NCBI GenBank assembly: GCA_019912885.1
Contig: JAIOHV010000190.1
Location: 1-61,291 of the forward strand
Direction: 5' to 3'
DNA: 61,291 bases
Source: a bacterium
GTDB taxonomy: Bacteria > Lernaellota > Lernaellaia > JACKCT01
The translations under genes were made by a program, and so were the position numbers. Positions 36,152 through 45,174 of this stretch are shown here, in pieces (the first letter of the stretch is position 1; each line of letters starts with the position of its first letter). A model generated the notes under the pieces. The model ran no database searches. It saw nothing but the letters and a program-made list of their open reading frames with translations, and was not told where the DNA came from.

Positions 36152-38323
36152 TCACACGTAGCCGCCGAGGTCGGGGCTCGCGAGAATCATCACGTAGAAA
36201 TTGGCGCGGCCGCCCTTGTAGGTGGACGCGTCGAAAATGCCGTCCCAGGACGAGTGGGCGTAGGCGATCCACAAGTCACCGTCATAGTCGTCGGCGAGAA
36301 TCCTCCATCCTTGGGAGCCGCTGTCCTGGCTTCCGCCCGGCACGTACACCATCGCCGCGCTCCAGTTGGTCTCCTGATCGGACCAACCACTTTCCGAAAA
36401 ATCGATCCCGGCTTCGGTGTAGACCTGGCTCAGATTCATCCGGAAGTTGCCGTAGGCGTCGCCGCCCGCCGTCGCGCCCCAGGTGCCCTTGTCGGTGCCG
36501 TTCGGCATGAAATTGGCGACGTCGTAGAGCGAGTAGCGCGACGTGGTGAGCACCGTCAGGATGCGGTCGCGGAAGTCGATGCTCGAATCGATCTTGCGGT
36601 ACTCGGCCAGGGTTCCGGCGCTGTTCTGTCCGACGGATGCACTCGACGTGAAGTAGACGTGATCCGCGTTCACGGCGTGGACAATCCGCTTGTGTGTTTC
36701 CATGTCCTCGGTATTCCAGAAGGTGACGGTCATGCCGGTTTCAAAGACCGAGGCATAAGTCGCGTCGTCCATCCGGCAGTAACCGCGCGTCTGGCCGTCG
36801 TAGGTTGCCGTGCCGCATCCGGCGACCTTGCCGATAGCCAGCACGCCTTCCCACGCGAGGCTGACGCCGCCCATCGTGGTGTAACCCGGATCGTAATGAT
36901 CTTCGGTGTGGCGGAAGATGTTGCGCCGGTCGGGATAGCTGATCATGTTGCGCTTGTCGGCAACGACCTCTACGTCGATGCCCGATACCAAGCACTTGTA
37001 CAGAGGCACGCCGCTCCATCCGGATTGGGACATGACCGAACCGCCAAGGGAGTTAATCGAGCAGTACCAGGTGCCGTCCGATTCCATGCTGTCAGACCAT
37101 TGGTCCCCGACGGTCACGAGCTTGCCGTTGTAGAGGACGGTTCCGCCGCTAATGTGCAGGGACATGCCGTTCACGCTCAAGACGTCGCAACCGGAAAGTA
37201 CGCCGTCGCCGTGGATGCGATCCAAGCGGTCGTTGATCTCTGTCTGGCGGTAGTACCGCTCATCATGGTCGCTGTTGGTTCCGCTCGTATCGGGCATTCC
37301 AACGAGATCGGCGTGGCTGATCTTCTCCTGGAGCGCGGCCGTCTTGATGGTGCCGTCGTTGTTCAGCGACACGTCGAGCCGCTCGTCGAGCGACGCCTTG
37401 CTGCCGCGCGCCGCGTCGACCTCGTCCATGATGTCGTCCAGAATCCCGACGCGGCGATACGTGCCGTCATTGTTCAGCGACACATCGAGCCGCGCATCGA
37501 GACTGGCCATCGATCCGCGCGCCGCCTCCACTTCGTCCATGACCTGGTCGAGAAAGCCGGTGCGCTTATAGGTGCCGTCTTCGGCCAGAGAAATATCGAG
37601 CCGCGCATCTAGCGAGGTCTTGCTGCCCCGCGCGGCGATGATCTCCTGCGCCAGGGCGACGAGTTCCGTAAAGCCCTGCGGCGTCAGTTCCATGACGCGG
37701 ATCCAGGTGATGATCGAGCCGTCCGGCATGTTGCCCGCGTGGACGAACACCCGTAGCCCGGGCGCAATGGAAAGCGCCGGGGCAGCGTTCGGCGTGATGG
37801 AGACGAGCAGGGCCATCTTCGCGCCGAGGACGATCCGCCAGGCGGCCGCCGCGTCGTCCCACACGCAGTTGTATTTGAACTGGGTGACGAAATTTAGGAT
37901 GTCGGTGTAGCGCACGCTGCCTGCCGGAATGAGGCAATAAGCCAACGGGACGCAGTTGGGCGGCAAAGCGGGGAGCGTCGGCGTGTTGCCCGCCTCGCCC
38001 TGAATAATCGCGTACATCGCCACGGGGGGCGGCACGGAGCGCAAATAGCGGTGCTCGCATACCACCAGGTCCCAGCGCGGATGCGCCTCTTCATTCGGCG
38101 GGATCGGGAGCGCGTCGATAATCGGCTCGGTCTCCTCGATCCGGCAGAAATCGCTCGTCACCAGCACGCCGCGCCGAATGGTGATGGTCGTCTGCGGCGG
38201 ATCGGTGCCGAGCGTGACCTCGAAGCCCTGTTTCACGCCCGGCTCGATGATCCCTTCCCACCGATGATTTAGAAGCTCGGTGTCCTCGGGGTCGCGGTAT
38301 TGGAAGCTGATCTTCTGCGTCAT
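36152..38323 (-). CDS. phage tail fibre / host-contact protein
   Basis: The ATG at 38323 is chosen for GGAG upstream and overlaps the stop of the tail protein I gene. It encodes 723 residues. The N-terminal third (about 1-200) is a globular baseplate-attachment domain. Residues about 225-330 hold three 37-residue repeats with the pattern A-A-R-G-S-x-x-S-L-D-x-R-L-D, which suits a trimeric coiled shaft. The C-terminal half is Gly/Ser/Trp/Tyr-rich and beta-like, as in receptor-binding tips. Gene order (gpJ, gpI, fibre) supports the call. Confidence 0.82.
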   Translation of the reverse strand: MTQKISFQYRDPEDTELLNHRWEGIIEPGVKQGFEVTLGTDPPQTTITIRRGVLVTSDFCRIEETEPIIDALPIPPNEEAHPRWDLVVCEHRYLRSVPPPVAMYAIIQGEAGNTPTLPALPPNCVPLAYCLIPAGSVRYTDILNFVTQFKYNCVWDDAAAAWRIVLGAKMALLVSITPNAAPALSIAPGLRVFVHAGNMPDGSIITWIRVMELTPQGFTELVALAQEIIAARGSKTSLDARLDISLAEDGTYKRTGFLDQVMDEVEAARGSMASLDARLDVSLNNDGTYRRVGILDDIMDEVDAARGSKASLDERLDVSLNNDGTIKTAALQEKISHADLVGMPDTSGTNSDHDERYYRQTEINDRLDRIHGDGVLSGCDVLSVNGMSLHISGGTVLYNGKLVTVGDQWSDSMESDGTWYCSINSLGGSVMSQSGWSGVPLYKCLVSGIDVEVVADKRNMISYPDRRNIFRHTEDHYDPGYTTMGGVSLAWEGVLAIGKVAGCGTATYDGQTRGYCRMDDATYASVFETGMTVTFWNTEDMETHKRIVHAVNADHVYFTSSASVGQNSAGTLAEYRKIDSSIDFRDRILTVLTTSRYSLYDVANFMPNGTDKGTWGATAGGDAYGNFRMNLSQVYTEAGIDFSESGWSDQETNWSAAMVYVPGGSQDSGSQGWRILADDYDGDLWIAYAHSSWDGIFDASTYKGGRANFYVMILASPDLGGYV
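37350..37640 (-). repeat. three tandem 111-bp coding repeats in the tail-fibre shaft
   Basis: Units begin at 37350, 37461 and 37572 on the + strand, each starting with 'gtgccgtc', so the period is 111 bases (37 residues). The third unit is incomplete. The repeats lie in frame inside the tail-fibre gene and encode the shaft pattern with conserved S-L-D-x-R-L-D. The repeat number could vary by slippage or recombination. Confidence 0.8.
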
Positions 38324-38898
38324 GGCAGTCTCCACGAATCAAAGGCCTTGGCCTGATCGAAGGATTCGTTGTCGTCGTAGGTGTCGAGCGGCAGTTCAAT
38401 CACGTAGACGGCCCTGGCATGCGCCGGGCGATTGAGGTCAACCTCGCGGTAGAGTTCGTCCTGCGTGACGGTGATCGGGCGGCCCGCGTCCCAGAGGCGC
38501 ACGATGAATTCCGCCCAGTAGCGCCGCGTGATGGTCCACACCTCGACCACCTGCGCGCCGAAGCCCAGGTCGACGAGCATCTGCAGCATGTGCGGCTTCG
38601 TGCCGACCTTCTGCTTGCGCGCGGCTGCTTGGAAAATGCGTTGCCGGTAGGCAGCGTCGGCCTCGCTCTCGAACCGCCGCGTTTCGCGCTCCTCGCCAAG
38701 CAGGTCCAACTGCTCGCCTTCGGCGGTCTCCACGGCGTGCTGGGCGCGCATGGAGATGATTTCGCCCTTGGAGGCGTCCAGCGTTTCGCCCTGGATGGTG
38801 ACGAGATTCCAGGTCGTCGAGGACGCGGGATCGACGGCGCCCTTTTTCTTGAGGAAGCCGGGCAGCAACCACCACAGGTATTCGCCGATCGCGCTCAT
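38320..38898 (-). CDS. phage tail protein I-like baseplate component
   Basis: The 192-residue protein follows baseplate J and precedes the fibre gene, both with ATGA-type overlaps. It has an N-terminal W-W-L-L-P-G-F segment, a helical middle and an acidic C terminus. This resembles the gpI/YmfQ-type baseplate wedge proteins that link the baseplate to fibres. Identity rests mainly on gene order and size. Confidence 0.7.
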   Translation of the reverse strand: MSAIGEYLWWLLPGFLKKKGAVDPASSTTWNLVTIQGETLDASKGEIISMRAQHAVETAEGEQLDLLGEERETRRFESEADAAYRQRIFQAAARKQKVGTKPHMLQMLVDLGFGAQVVEVWTITRRYWAEFIVRLWDAGRPITVTQDELYREVDLNRPAHARAVYVIELPLDTYDDNESFDQAKAFDSWRLP

Positions 38899-40025
38899 GC
38901 CACGGCTCCTTCAAAGCTGATCGTAAGCGACCGGATGGTCGGCAATTCATCGGTATCGACGTCGATATCCGCAACCGGCGCGACGAACCGGACGTCGTAC
39001 ACGCCGTCCACGCTCATGACGATCTCGACCAATTGGTTGAAGACGACCTTGCGGCCCACGCCGAGCGGCTCGATCCACGGGTAAGCCGGATCGCCCTGCG
39101 GATTGAAATACGCCGCGAGCCGACGGCGCACCTCGGCCTCGATGGTCGCGGTGGAGACGTAGCGCTTGGGCACGATGGCCAGCGTGAGGTCCACCTCGAT
39201 CTCGTCGGGCGCGAGCACGAACGCATCCACGCACAGAGGACGGTTGGCGTCGATGATGGCCTGGACTGCGGTAATCAGGCCCGGCGACGGCATTCCACCC
39301 GCGCCGAGGATGTAAACATTGACCGTGCCCTGACCGCGCGGGTGCTGCGAGTTGACGAAGGCGCTCGTGACGCGCGGATCAGACAGCGCCCAGGAGATGT
39401 AGGCTCGCTCGGTGCTACCTTGGGTCAGTTCTTCCCAGGCGAGAAAGCACCGCGCCCGAAGCGACGCATCGGTTTCCGCATCGGTGCCCTCGCTCGTCAT
39501 CCAGTCGTCGCGGTTCTCGACCGAGTCCACGCCTCGGCTGTGGACGGCGGTCTTCTGAATGGAGCCGGGCCCGACGTTGTGCGCTGCGCCGGTCTGCTCG
39601 GCGATGACCGCGACGGAAATCTCCGATGTGCCCGCCGCCAGAATCGCCTCGGCCTGCGTGAAGTACCGATAGGCCTTGCCTTCCTGGTCCTTGAGTGTCG
39701 AGACGATGGTGCCCGCCGGAATGACGATGTTCTCGTTTCGGGGGACCGACCTGGCGAAGAACACCGTGCCCTCGGTCGCTTTGGCCGGGTGCCGCGTGAC
39801 GCCGAACTCCTTGGCCTTGAGGTCGAGCCAGTAGCCTTCCGCCGTGGCGATGAAGCCCGCCTTGAGGCAGGCGAGCGTCAGGTCGCCCAGGTCGGCGAGC
39901 CCTGAGCCGAGGATTTCCACGAGTGTGCGGACGACGGACCCGACGTTGAAGTTGGTGAGCTTCGTACGGGCCGCGATCTTGGCCAGCATGTCGGCGACGA
40001 TCTGATCGTAGGTGCGGATGATCAT
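38895..40025 (-). CDS. baseplate J (gp47)-family wedge protein
   Basis: The 376-residue protein has the typical baseplate J opening (Y-D-Q-I-V-A-D-M-L near 6-14, G-S-V-V-R-T-L-V-E near 29-37). The mid-domain reads P-A-G-T-I-V-S-T near 122-129, and Q-G-S-T-E-R-A-Y near 202-209 comes before a proline-containing core. It forms the baseplate wedge in contractile tails. It overlaps the gene before and after by 4 bases, indicating translational coupling. Confidence 0.92.
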   Translation of the reverse strand: MIIRTYDQIVADMLAKIAARTKLTNFNVGSVVRTLVEILGSGLADLGDLTLACLKAGFIATAEGYWLDLKAKEFGVTRHPAKATEGTVFFARSVPRNENIVIPAGTIVSTLKDQEGKAYRYFTQAEAILAAGTSEISVAVIAEQTGAAHNVGPGSIQKTAVHSRGVDSVENRDDWMTSEGTDAETDASLRARCFLAWEELTQGSTERAYISWALSDPRVTSAFVNSQHPRGQGTVNVYILGAGGMPSPGLITAVQAIIDANRPLCVDAFVLAPDEIEVDLTLAIVPKRYVSTATIEAEVRRRLAAYFNPQGDPAYPWIEPLGVGRKVVFNQLVEIVMSVDGVYDVRFVAPVADIDVDTDELPTIRSLTISFEGAVA

Positions 40026-41089
40026 CGCGCCGCCTCCCGCGTGAAGATCCGCGATACGTCGTCCAGGCCGTATTGCCAGACGAAGTTGAGCGGCACGATT
40101 TGGCCGTCGCTGATCGCCGAGACGTTGATGGCAACCGAAAGCTCGCGTTCGGAATATCGCTCCATGTCGACCTGAACGGTTTCCGGCAACAGGCGCGGCG
40201 CGACGGACGGATCGTTGACCAGGGCGTCGCGCATGGCGCGCTCGACGTGGCGCACAAAGCCCGCTTTGTAGTTCTCGCCGAAGAGCCGCCCGATCCCCGC
40301 GCCGTATTCGGGATGGCCGAACAGATCACCGGGCAGCGTCTCCAGCAGGTCCGCGATGTCCTGGAGCAGGCAGACCGAACCGCGCGGTGTGAGCGCCAGG
40401 TCGCCGGTGACGGAAACCGCAAGATCGCCGTCCGCGTCGAGCAGCAGGTCGCATCCGAGGTTCGGATAGAGATAGCTGGTCACTACCGATGGCTGATCCA
40501 CCGGCATGGCGTTCTCCAGATAGTTATCGAAGAAGGCTTCGACCGGATTGCCGCAGCACAGGGCGAGCAACATCGATTGGGCATTGGCGGTGGAGCCGTC
40601 GACCTGCGACATGGGCCGATAGCCAGAACCGTCGAGCAGATCGGCTTCGGTTCTCCAGGTGCTGCCGCCGCGTGTGATGCGAAGCCGCGCCGCCTGGCGC
40701 GTGATGCCCGGCGGAAGCTGAATCGCGCCGACGCCGCCGATCCCGCCCTGGACGCGCACATGCGCGAGGACGAGGTCGAGCGCGCCGAATTTGAACAGCC
40801 CGATGATTTCCGGGGACTCGTGCAACGGGCCGAGCACGATCACAGCCCAACCGAAGGGAAGCGCCGGGCCGAGGGTGATCGTCGCATCGAGGTCCACGAC
40901 AAGGCTGAAGTCACCGGTAAGGGCCGCGCGCCGCAGCACGCCCGCCATGCCGGGTTGAACCATCGAGCCGCTCGTCGCGTGAAGGTTCAGGCGGCCATCT
41001 ACGATAGAAATCGCATTGGCGCCCTCGACGTGGGATTCCCAGGCCGCTGAATCGAGAATCGCATTGCTGAAGGTGTCGATGAAACCCAT
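40022..41089 (-). CDS. fusion: jelly-roll-like N-terminal domain plus gp25/W-like baseplate domain
   Basis: The ATG at 41089 is chosen for GGGGGTGTGAG upstream and gives 355 residues. The first 200 or so form a beta-rich unit starting F-I-D-T-F-S-N-A-I-L-D-S-A-A-W, like concanavalin/DUF1349-type domains. The last 130 residues (D-L-L-E-T-L-P-G-D-L-F-G-H-P-E-Y-G-A-G and on) match gp25/GPW baseplate proteins, which normally stand alone at about 110-140 residues. The gp25 part belongs next to baseplate J, as found. The N-terminal domain is the odd addition, possibly carbohydrate-contacting. Confidence 0.75.
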   Translation of the reverse strand: MGFIDTFSNAILDSAAWESHVEGANAISIVDGRLNLHATSGSMVQPGMAGVLRRAALTGDFSLVVDLDATITLGPALPFGWAVIVLGPLHESPEIIGLFKFGALDLVLAHVRVQGGIGGVGAIQLPPGITRQAARLRITRGGSTWRTEADLLDGSGYRPMSQVDGSTANAQSMLLALCCGNPVEAFFDNYLENAMPVDQPSVVTSYLYPNLGCDLLLDADGDLAVSVTGDLALTPRGSVCLLQDIADLLETLPGDLFGHPEYGAGIGRLFGENYKAGFVRHVERAMRDALVNDPSVAPRLLPETVQVDMERYSERELSVAINVSAISDGQIVPLNFVWQYGLDDVSRIFTREAAR

Positions 41090-41090
41090 C

Positions 41091-42350
41091 TCACACCCCC
41101 AGGAAGCTGGCCAACGGCCCGAAGTCCGCGCCGCCCGCGAGCAGGCACGCGCCGAACACAAACGAGTCGGAAGGCAGCGGGAAGGAATCGTCGGCCTCGG
41201 TGATGGCATCGTAGAGACCGGGGAAGCCGGTGGACGATTCGACCTTGAGGACGAAAAGGCCGGTTAGCGTGAGGATCGCCATGATGCGCTCGATGATGTC
41301 GGTGATCATCTGGGCGATCTGGCGCAGTTTCTGGGCGCGCTTCTTGAGAATTTCCGCGAGTTCCTGGAGTAAGGCGAGGAAGCCGTCGGCCATGCGCAGC
41401 AGGCCGCAGATTTTCTTTACGAGCGCGTCGACCTCTTCGAGGAACGGGATGATCTCGACGAGCGTCAGGCTCGACCAGTCCGGCGCGGTCGGCAGGCGAT
41501 TGTTCGCGGCGGCCGCGCTGCCCGTCATGGCGACCGGCGAACCCTTGGCAAAATCCTGCGGCAGCGGATCGGTCAGCACGAAAGTCCGCGTCGCCTTGTC
41601 GATGGACTTGATGTAGGTGAACGACGGCAGCGCAACGGTCAGCGGGCCGACGACGATCCAGTCGTCCTCGGCGAAGCCGGTGATGTCTTTGACCACAATG
41701 CTGCGGTCGCCCTTCTTCGCGTCCGCGTCGAGGATGGTGACGACGAAACGATCCCAGGCGTCCTCGAACGCCTTGATGCCCAGCAGTTCCCCGATGGCCC
41801 GGATCAGCATGAGGAAGCCGTCGAGCGACGGCGTGCCCGCGACGAGGAAGATCGCGCCGACCTCGGCGTTGTCGGAAAACACGGGCCGTGCGATGTCGCC
41901 CAGATCGTCGAGCGATTTCTTCCACCGAGCCTGCCAACCGGGCCATCCATACGCGACGGCGGTCGTGCCGAGCGGCAGGTCCTCGGGCTTCACATCGCCC
42001 TCGCGGATGTCCGCGCCGTGGGCTTCGCCCTCGGCCATCGCCTGTTTGATCTTGTCCCAATCGAAGGAACGCACCTGGTAAAAAGGCCAACCCGCGCAGT
42101 CGTAATAGAAGTAGAGACCAGTGTGCAGGACGTCGGACATCGTCTCTTCGAGGAGCGTAATGAGTTCCTGGATCACGGCGCGCAGCGGGTCGGTCACGTC
42201 CACCAGGAGGTTTGCCAGCGTTTCGATGGCCGAGGCGATGGTCTCGGCGGTCGCGCCGATCTGCTCGCAGACATTCCCCACCTGCTCGGTCGCCTCGGCG
42301 ACCGGCCCCGGAAAGAGCGTCTGCAGATTGAATTCAGCCCACTGACTCAT
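41091..42350 (-). CDS. prophage baseplate-region protein of unknown function
   Basis: The ATG at 42350 lies within the 3' end of a small upstream gene. The protein has 419 residues. The N-terminal 70 residues and a region near 300-350 are helical, the latter with many Leu/Ile heptads. The middle looks beta-rich. No family was recognised. It sits between the spike-protein gene and gp25, so it is probably a baseplate or tail-tip component. The product is not typical of any standard myovirus part I know. Confidence 0.65.
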   Translation of the reverse strand: MSQWAEFNLQTLFPGPVAEATEQVGNVCEQIGATAETIASAIETLANLLVDVTDPLRAVIQELITLLEETMSDVLHTGLYFYYDCAGWPFYQVRSFDWDKIKQAMAEGEAHGADIREGDVKPEDLPLGTTAVAYGWPGWQARWKKSLDDLGDIARPVFSDNAEVGAIFLVAGTPSLDGFLMLIRAIGELLGIKAFEDAWDRFVVTILDADAKKGDRSIVVKDITGFAEDDWIVVGPLTVALPSFTYIKSIDKATRTFVLTDPLPQDFAKGSPVAMTGSAAAANNRLPTAPDWSSLTLVEIIPFLEEVDALVKKICGLLRMADGFLALLQELAEILKKRAQKLRQIAQMITDIIERIMAILTLTGLFVLKVESSTGFPGLYDAITEADDSFPLPSDSFVFGACLLAGGADFGPLASFLGV

Positions 42351-42510
42351 CGCCTGATTTCGCTCCCTTGAAGTAACGCAGCGTTTCAGCCATGCCCTCG
42401 ATCCGCCGCGCTTCCTGTTCGAGCAGTTCCTTGCGAAGCCGCTCCACAAGCTGCGCGATCCGTTTCAGCCGCTTCACCACGCCCGGTTCCTTTGCCTTTT
42501 CCCAACCCAT
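42334..42510 (-). CDS. small charged helical protein coupled to the spike gene
   Basis: The 58-residue gene starts at ATG 42510 in a TGATG junction with the spike gene's stop and overlaps the next gene by 17 bases. The product is mostly one Lys/Arg/Glu-rich helix (W-E-K-A-K-E-P-G-V-V-K-R-L-K). Such overlaps on both sides make a real gene likely despite its size. No function was recognised. Confidence 0.6.
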   Translation of the reverse strand: MGWEKAKEPGVVKRLKRIAQLVERLRKELLEQEARRIEGMAETLRYFKGAKSGDESVG

Positions 42511-43670
42511 CACGGCACCGCGAAGAATTGCCGCACCGACAGCGAGGCGGTGATGGCCGAGAGCAGCGCGGTGACAGCAAACCCGACGGCGGTTGCAAAC
42601 GTGCCGAGCGCCCCGGCGATCTGCGAACCGATGACGGGATTGGGTCCGGAGAACGCCGCCGCAAGCGTGGCCAGCGCCGTGGTGATGGCCGTCGTGTACG
42701 TGGTGAACGCCGTGGCCAACAGCGTCCCGTTGACCATCGGCGCGGACGCGCCGGGAATGAACACGCCGCCCCAGCAGTTGATCATCGGCGGCGGGCTGCC
42801 GATCTGGATCGCGGCGGGCATGGGCACGCCCATCGCGTTGGCGACCATGATGTCGAGATTCCCGCCGACCAGGACCTGCTTCGACTTGGCGATGGCCTCG
42901 AAGTCCGCGCCGAGCACCTTCGTTTTGCGATCCGAACCGACCGTCACGCTCTGCAGGCCGTCGATATCGACCGTCTGCCCGCCCTCGACGCGCTGAACGT
43001 GGTTGCCCATGACCTGGGCGAGCGTCGCGGCTGACTTCAATTTCAGGTAGTTCTCGTCTTCCGGATCGTCGAACGTGGCCGCGTCGTCGAGCACGCCGTG
43101 GACGACGGTTTCGCCTTTCTCAAGGACGCGCACCGACTTGCCTTTGACGGTCGTTGTCGCCTTACGTCCGACGATGACGTTCCGGTTCTCGCCGATGGTT
43201 TCGTTCACCGAGCCATCAACCGTTTTTGCATCGGAACCGGTGACGGCCATTTTCAGGTTGTAACCGTTGACGAGGATCTCGCCGGTCTGCGGCTTGAGCT
43301 TGATGCACTGGCCGACGCGGTCGGTGATGACGATCATCCCGACCTTGGCCCCGACCGGCGTGCGGCTCTGGATCAAAACCGATCCGTCGACAAACGGGTT
43401 CGTCGGATCGCCGCCCCAGAAGGCGACCGAGACCTCGCTGTCCACTTCCGGCAACGCGAAGATGCCCCAACCGTCCATCGCCATCGGCGACTTCACGGGA
43501 ATGAAGGGCAGCGCCAGGACCTCGTCGTTATCGCCGGGAATCTCCACGTCGACGCGGTAGTCGTCCTCGTAGACCTTGGTCACCACGCCCGAAAGCGACA
43601 GGCGCATGTGCGACCGCAAGTCCGGCGCGAGTTTCTCGACGAGGCTTTTGAGTTCCTGCTCAAGACTCAT
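42510..43670 (-). CDS. phage baseplate assembly protein V / tail spike
   Basis: The ATG at 43670 overlaps the stop of the hub gene (ATGA) and gives 386 residues. The N-terminal part (about 20-110) is an OB-fold domain typical of gpV/gp45/VgrG spikes, with P-F-I-P-V-K-S-P near 54-61 and W-G-I-F-A-L-P-E-V-D-S-E-V. A region of repeated beta strands (about 130-260) follows, then a hydrophobic Ala/Thr-rich C-terminal segment (about 300-385). The C-terminal hydrophobic stretch is unusual for a spike and may be membrane-active or a multimerisation zone. Confidence 0.8.
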   Translation of the reverse strand: MSLEQELKSLVEKLAPDLRSHMRLSLSGVVTKVYEDDYRVDVEIPGDNDEVLALPFIPVKSPMAMDGWGIFALPEVDSEVSVAFWGGDPTNPFVDGSVLIQSRTPVGAKVGMIVITDRVGQCIKLKPQTGEILVNGYNLKMAVTGSDAKTVDGSVNETIGENRNVIVGRKATTTVKGKSVRVLEKGETVVHGVLDDAATFDDPEDENYLKLKSAATLAQVMGNHVQRVEGGQTVDIDGLQSVTVGSDRKTKVLGADFEAIAKSKQVLVGGNLDIMVANAMGVPMPAAIQIGSPPPMINCWGGVFIPGASAPMVNGTLLATAFTTYTTAITTALATLAAAFSGPNPVIGSQIAGALGTFATAVGFAVTALLSAITASLSVRQFFAVP

Positions 43671-44464
43671 GGTTCGGCTCCGCTCACCACTCGCTCCATC
43701 TTGAGAAAGGTCCGGCTGCCGCCCTTCGGCGCGAGAAAATGCCGCGCCGCCATGACGTAGAAATTGGCGGTCTCGCCCAGGCGGTCGGCCACTGAGACGA
43801 CCGTGGAATGACGCACCGGCATGCCGACGGTGAGCAGGGTGGACGTGCCGGAAACCTTCAAATCGCAATCGAGGATGTTCTGGCCGTAGGCGAACTCGAA
43901 CAACGGCTCCTGCTCCAGGTCGCGCGGCTCCCAGCGGAACGCACCGGTCTCGTCCACAAAGAAATCGTGCGGCAATCCGGTGCGGTCGTTGATCATCTTG
44001 ACCGCCTGCCAAACCATGTTGCGGTAAAGGGGAAGCCGGTCGAGCACGTCCTCGATCTCGGTCACCTGGGAAACATCGATGCCCAGATCGCCGACCATCT
44101 TCCGGATAATCGAAGTGGGCGTTTCGTCCTGGAATGTGATCGTCAGTTTCGTTTCGAAGAGCAGGCGCATCGCGTCCGCGCCGAAGACCGTTAGACATTT
44201 CTTGGGCAATACGTCGACGACCGTTCCGGTGAAGATGGTCTCCAGGTCATAGCCCTTGTAGCCATGACGCACGACGAGCGGCGCGTCTTTTGCGATCTGC
44301 TTGGCCAGGTCGCCTGGCAGATCGGGCAGCACGATCTCGCAGGTGTCGGCGGTCGGCTCACGGGAGGACCAGACCGACATCCCCGCGACGGCGGTGAGCG
44401 TCAGATCGCCGAGTGCGACTTCCGTCTTGGGGCCGAGGTAGTTGATCGACTGCGGCTGCATCAT
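43667..44464 (-). CDS. phage late control protein D / baseplate hub-like
   Basis: The 265-residue protein is in the gpD/gp27 hub position, just before the spike gene. It has W-S-S-R-E-P-T-A-D-T-C-E-I-V near 32-45, G-T-V-V-D-V near 79-84 and a domain with R-K-M-V-G-D-L-G-I near 121-129. These fit the barrel and insertion domains of hub proteins. It is coupled to both neighbours by ATGA overlaps. Confidence 0.8.
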   Translation of the reverse strand: MMQPQSINYLGPKTEVALGDLTLTAVAGMSVWSSREPTADTCEIVLPDLPGDLAKQIAKDAPLVVRHGYKGYDLETIFTGTVVDVLPKKCLTVFGADAMRLLFETKLTITFQDETPTSIIRKMVGDLGIDVSQVTEIEDVLDRLPLYRNMVWQAVKMINDRTGLPHDFFVDETGAFRWEPRDLEQEPLFEFAYGQNILDCDLKVSGTSTLLTVGMPVRHSTVVSVADRLGETANFYVMAARHFLAPKGGSRTFLKMERVVSGAEP

Positions 44465-45174
44465 TCGCTCCCCGGCCTGCCGGGCCCGCCGCCGCCCATC
44501 GCGTCGCGCTTGCCCGCGTTGAAGGCATCGCGCAGAGCGGAGTCTTCCGAGCTATGCCCTGCGGCCTCGTCCGCGCCGCTCGCATCGGGATTGCCGCCGG
44601 AACCGGAGCCGCTTCCCGATCCGCTTCCACTTCCGGAGCCGCCGCTTCCTCCACCTCCACCGGACCCGCCGCCCGATCCGCCGCCGCTTCCGCCGCGATC
44701 ATCGACAGCCGCTTCGATGGGTTCGAACTCAGTGAGCGAAACCGTCACCTCCAGTTGATCTGTTCCCTCGGCGTCGGCGATCTCCAAACCCTTGAAGAGC
44801 ACGGTCTGGATGCGGCAGGCGTCGGTGAGCGGACTTTGAATCGAAAAAACGCGGGGCAACGAATCGGCGTTGTCGCGCTTGCGGAAGGCGTCCTGGAGGA
44901 CGGCGTATTTCTCCAGCGCGGTATCGCCGTCGTCATCGGAAAACAATCGCAAACCGATGCTGATCTCGCTGTCCTGGTAACCGACCGCTTGCTTGATTTT
45001 CCCCGAACGGCCGGGCGCCTCGACCTCGTCGATGCGAACTTCCTGGCGCACGCGCATCTGGCCGTGCGGCACCGGGAACTCGAACAGGACATTGGCGATA
45101 TCCGGCGTGCCGTCGGACTTCACGTCCCCAAGCTTCACGTAGGTCGGCCCGTCGTTGGTGTAATCATCCGGCAT
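44461..45174 (-). CDS. tail/baseplate protein with Gly-Ser linker
   Basis: The 237-residue protein has an N-terminal structural domain (about 1-155) resembling the tail-tip protein that follows the tape measure in myovirus-like modules. A Gly/Ser-only linker (about 159-195) and a charged tail follow. Its 5' end overlaps the tape measure gene by 11 bases. The linker may tether the protein flexibly. No exact family was recognised. Confidence 0.7.
   Translation of the reverse strand: MPDDYTNDGPTYVKLGDVKSDGTPDIANVLFEFPVPHGQMRVRQEVRIDEVEAPGRSGKIKQAVGYQDSEISIGLRLFSDDDGDTALEKYAVLQDAFRKRDNADSLPRVFSIQSPLTDACRIQTVLFKGLEIADAEGTDQLEVTVSLTEFEPIEAAVDDRGGSGGGSGGGSGGGGGSGGSGSGSGSGSGSGSGGNPDASGADEAAGHSSEDSALRDAFNAGKRDAMGGGGPGRPGSE

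Noticed and set aside
36008-37612. 534-residue + strand frame across the tail-fibre gene
   Set aside because: It mirrors the tail-fibre gene in an antisense frame and shows low-complexity Val/Arg/Asp composition without a start signal.
44590-44700. Ser/Gly codon repeat as a minisatellite
   Set aside because: It is an in-frame Gly-Ser linker inside a tail-region gene.
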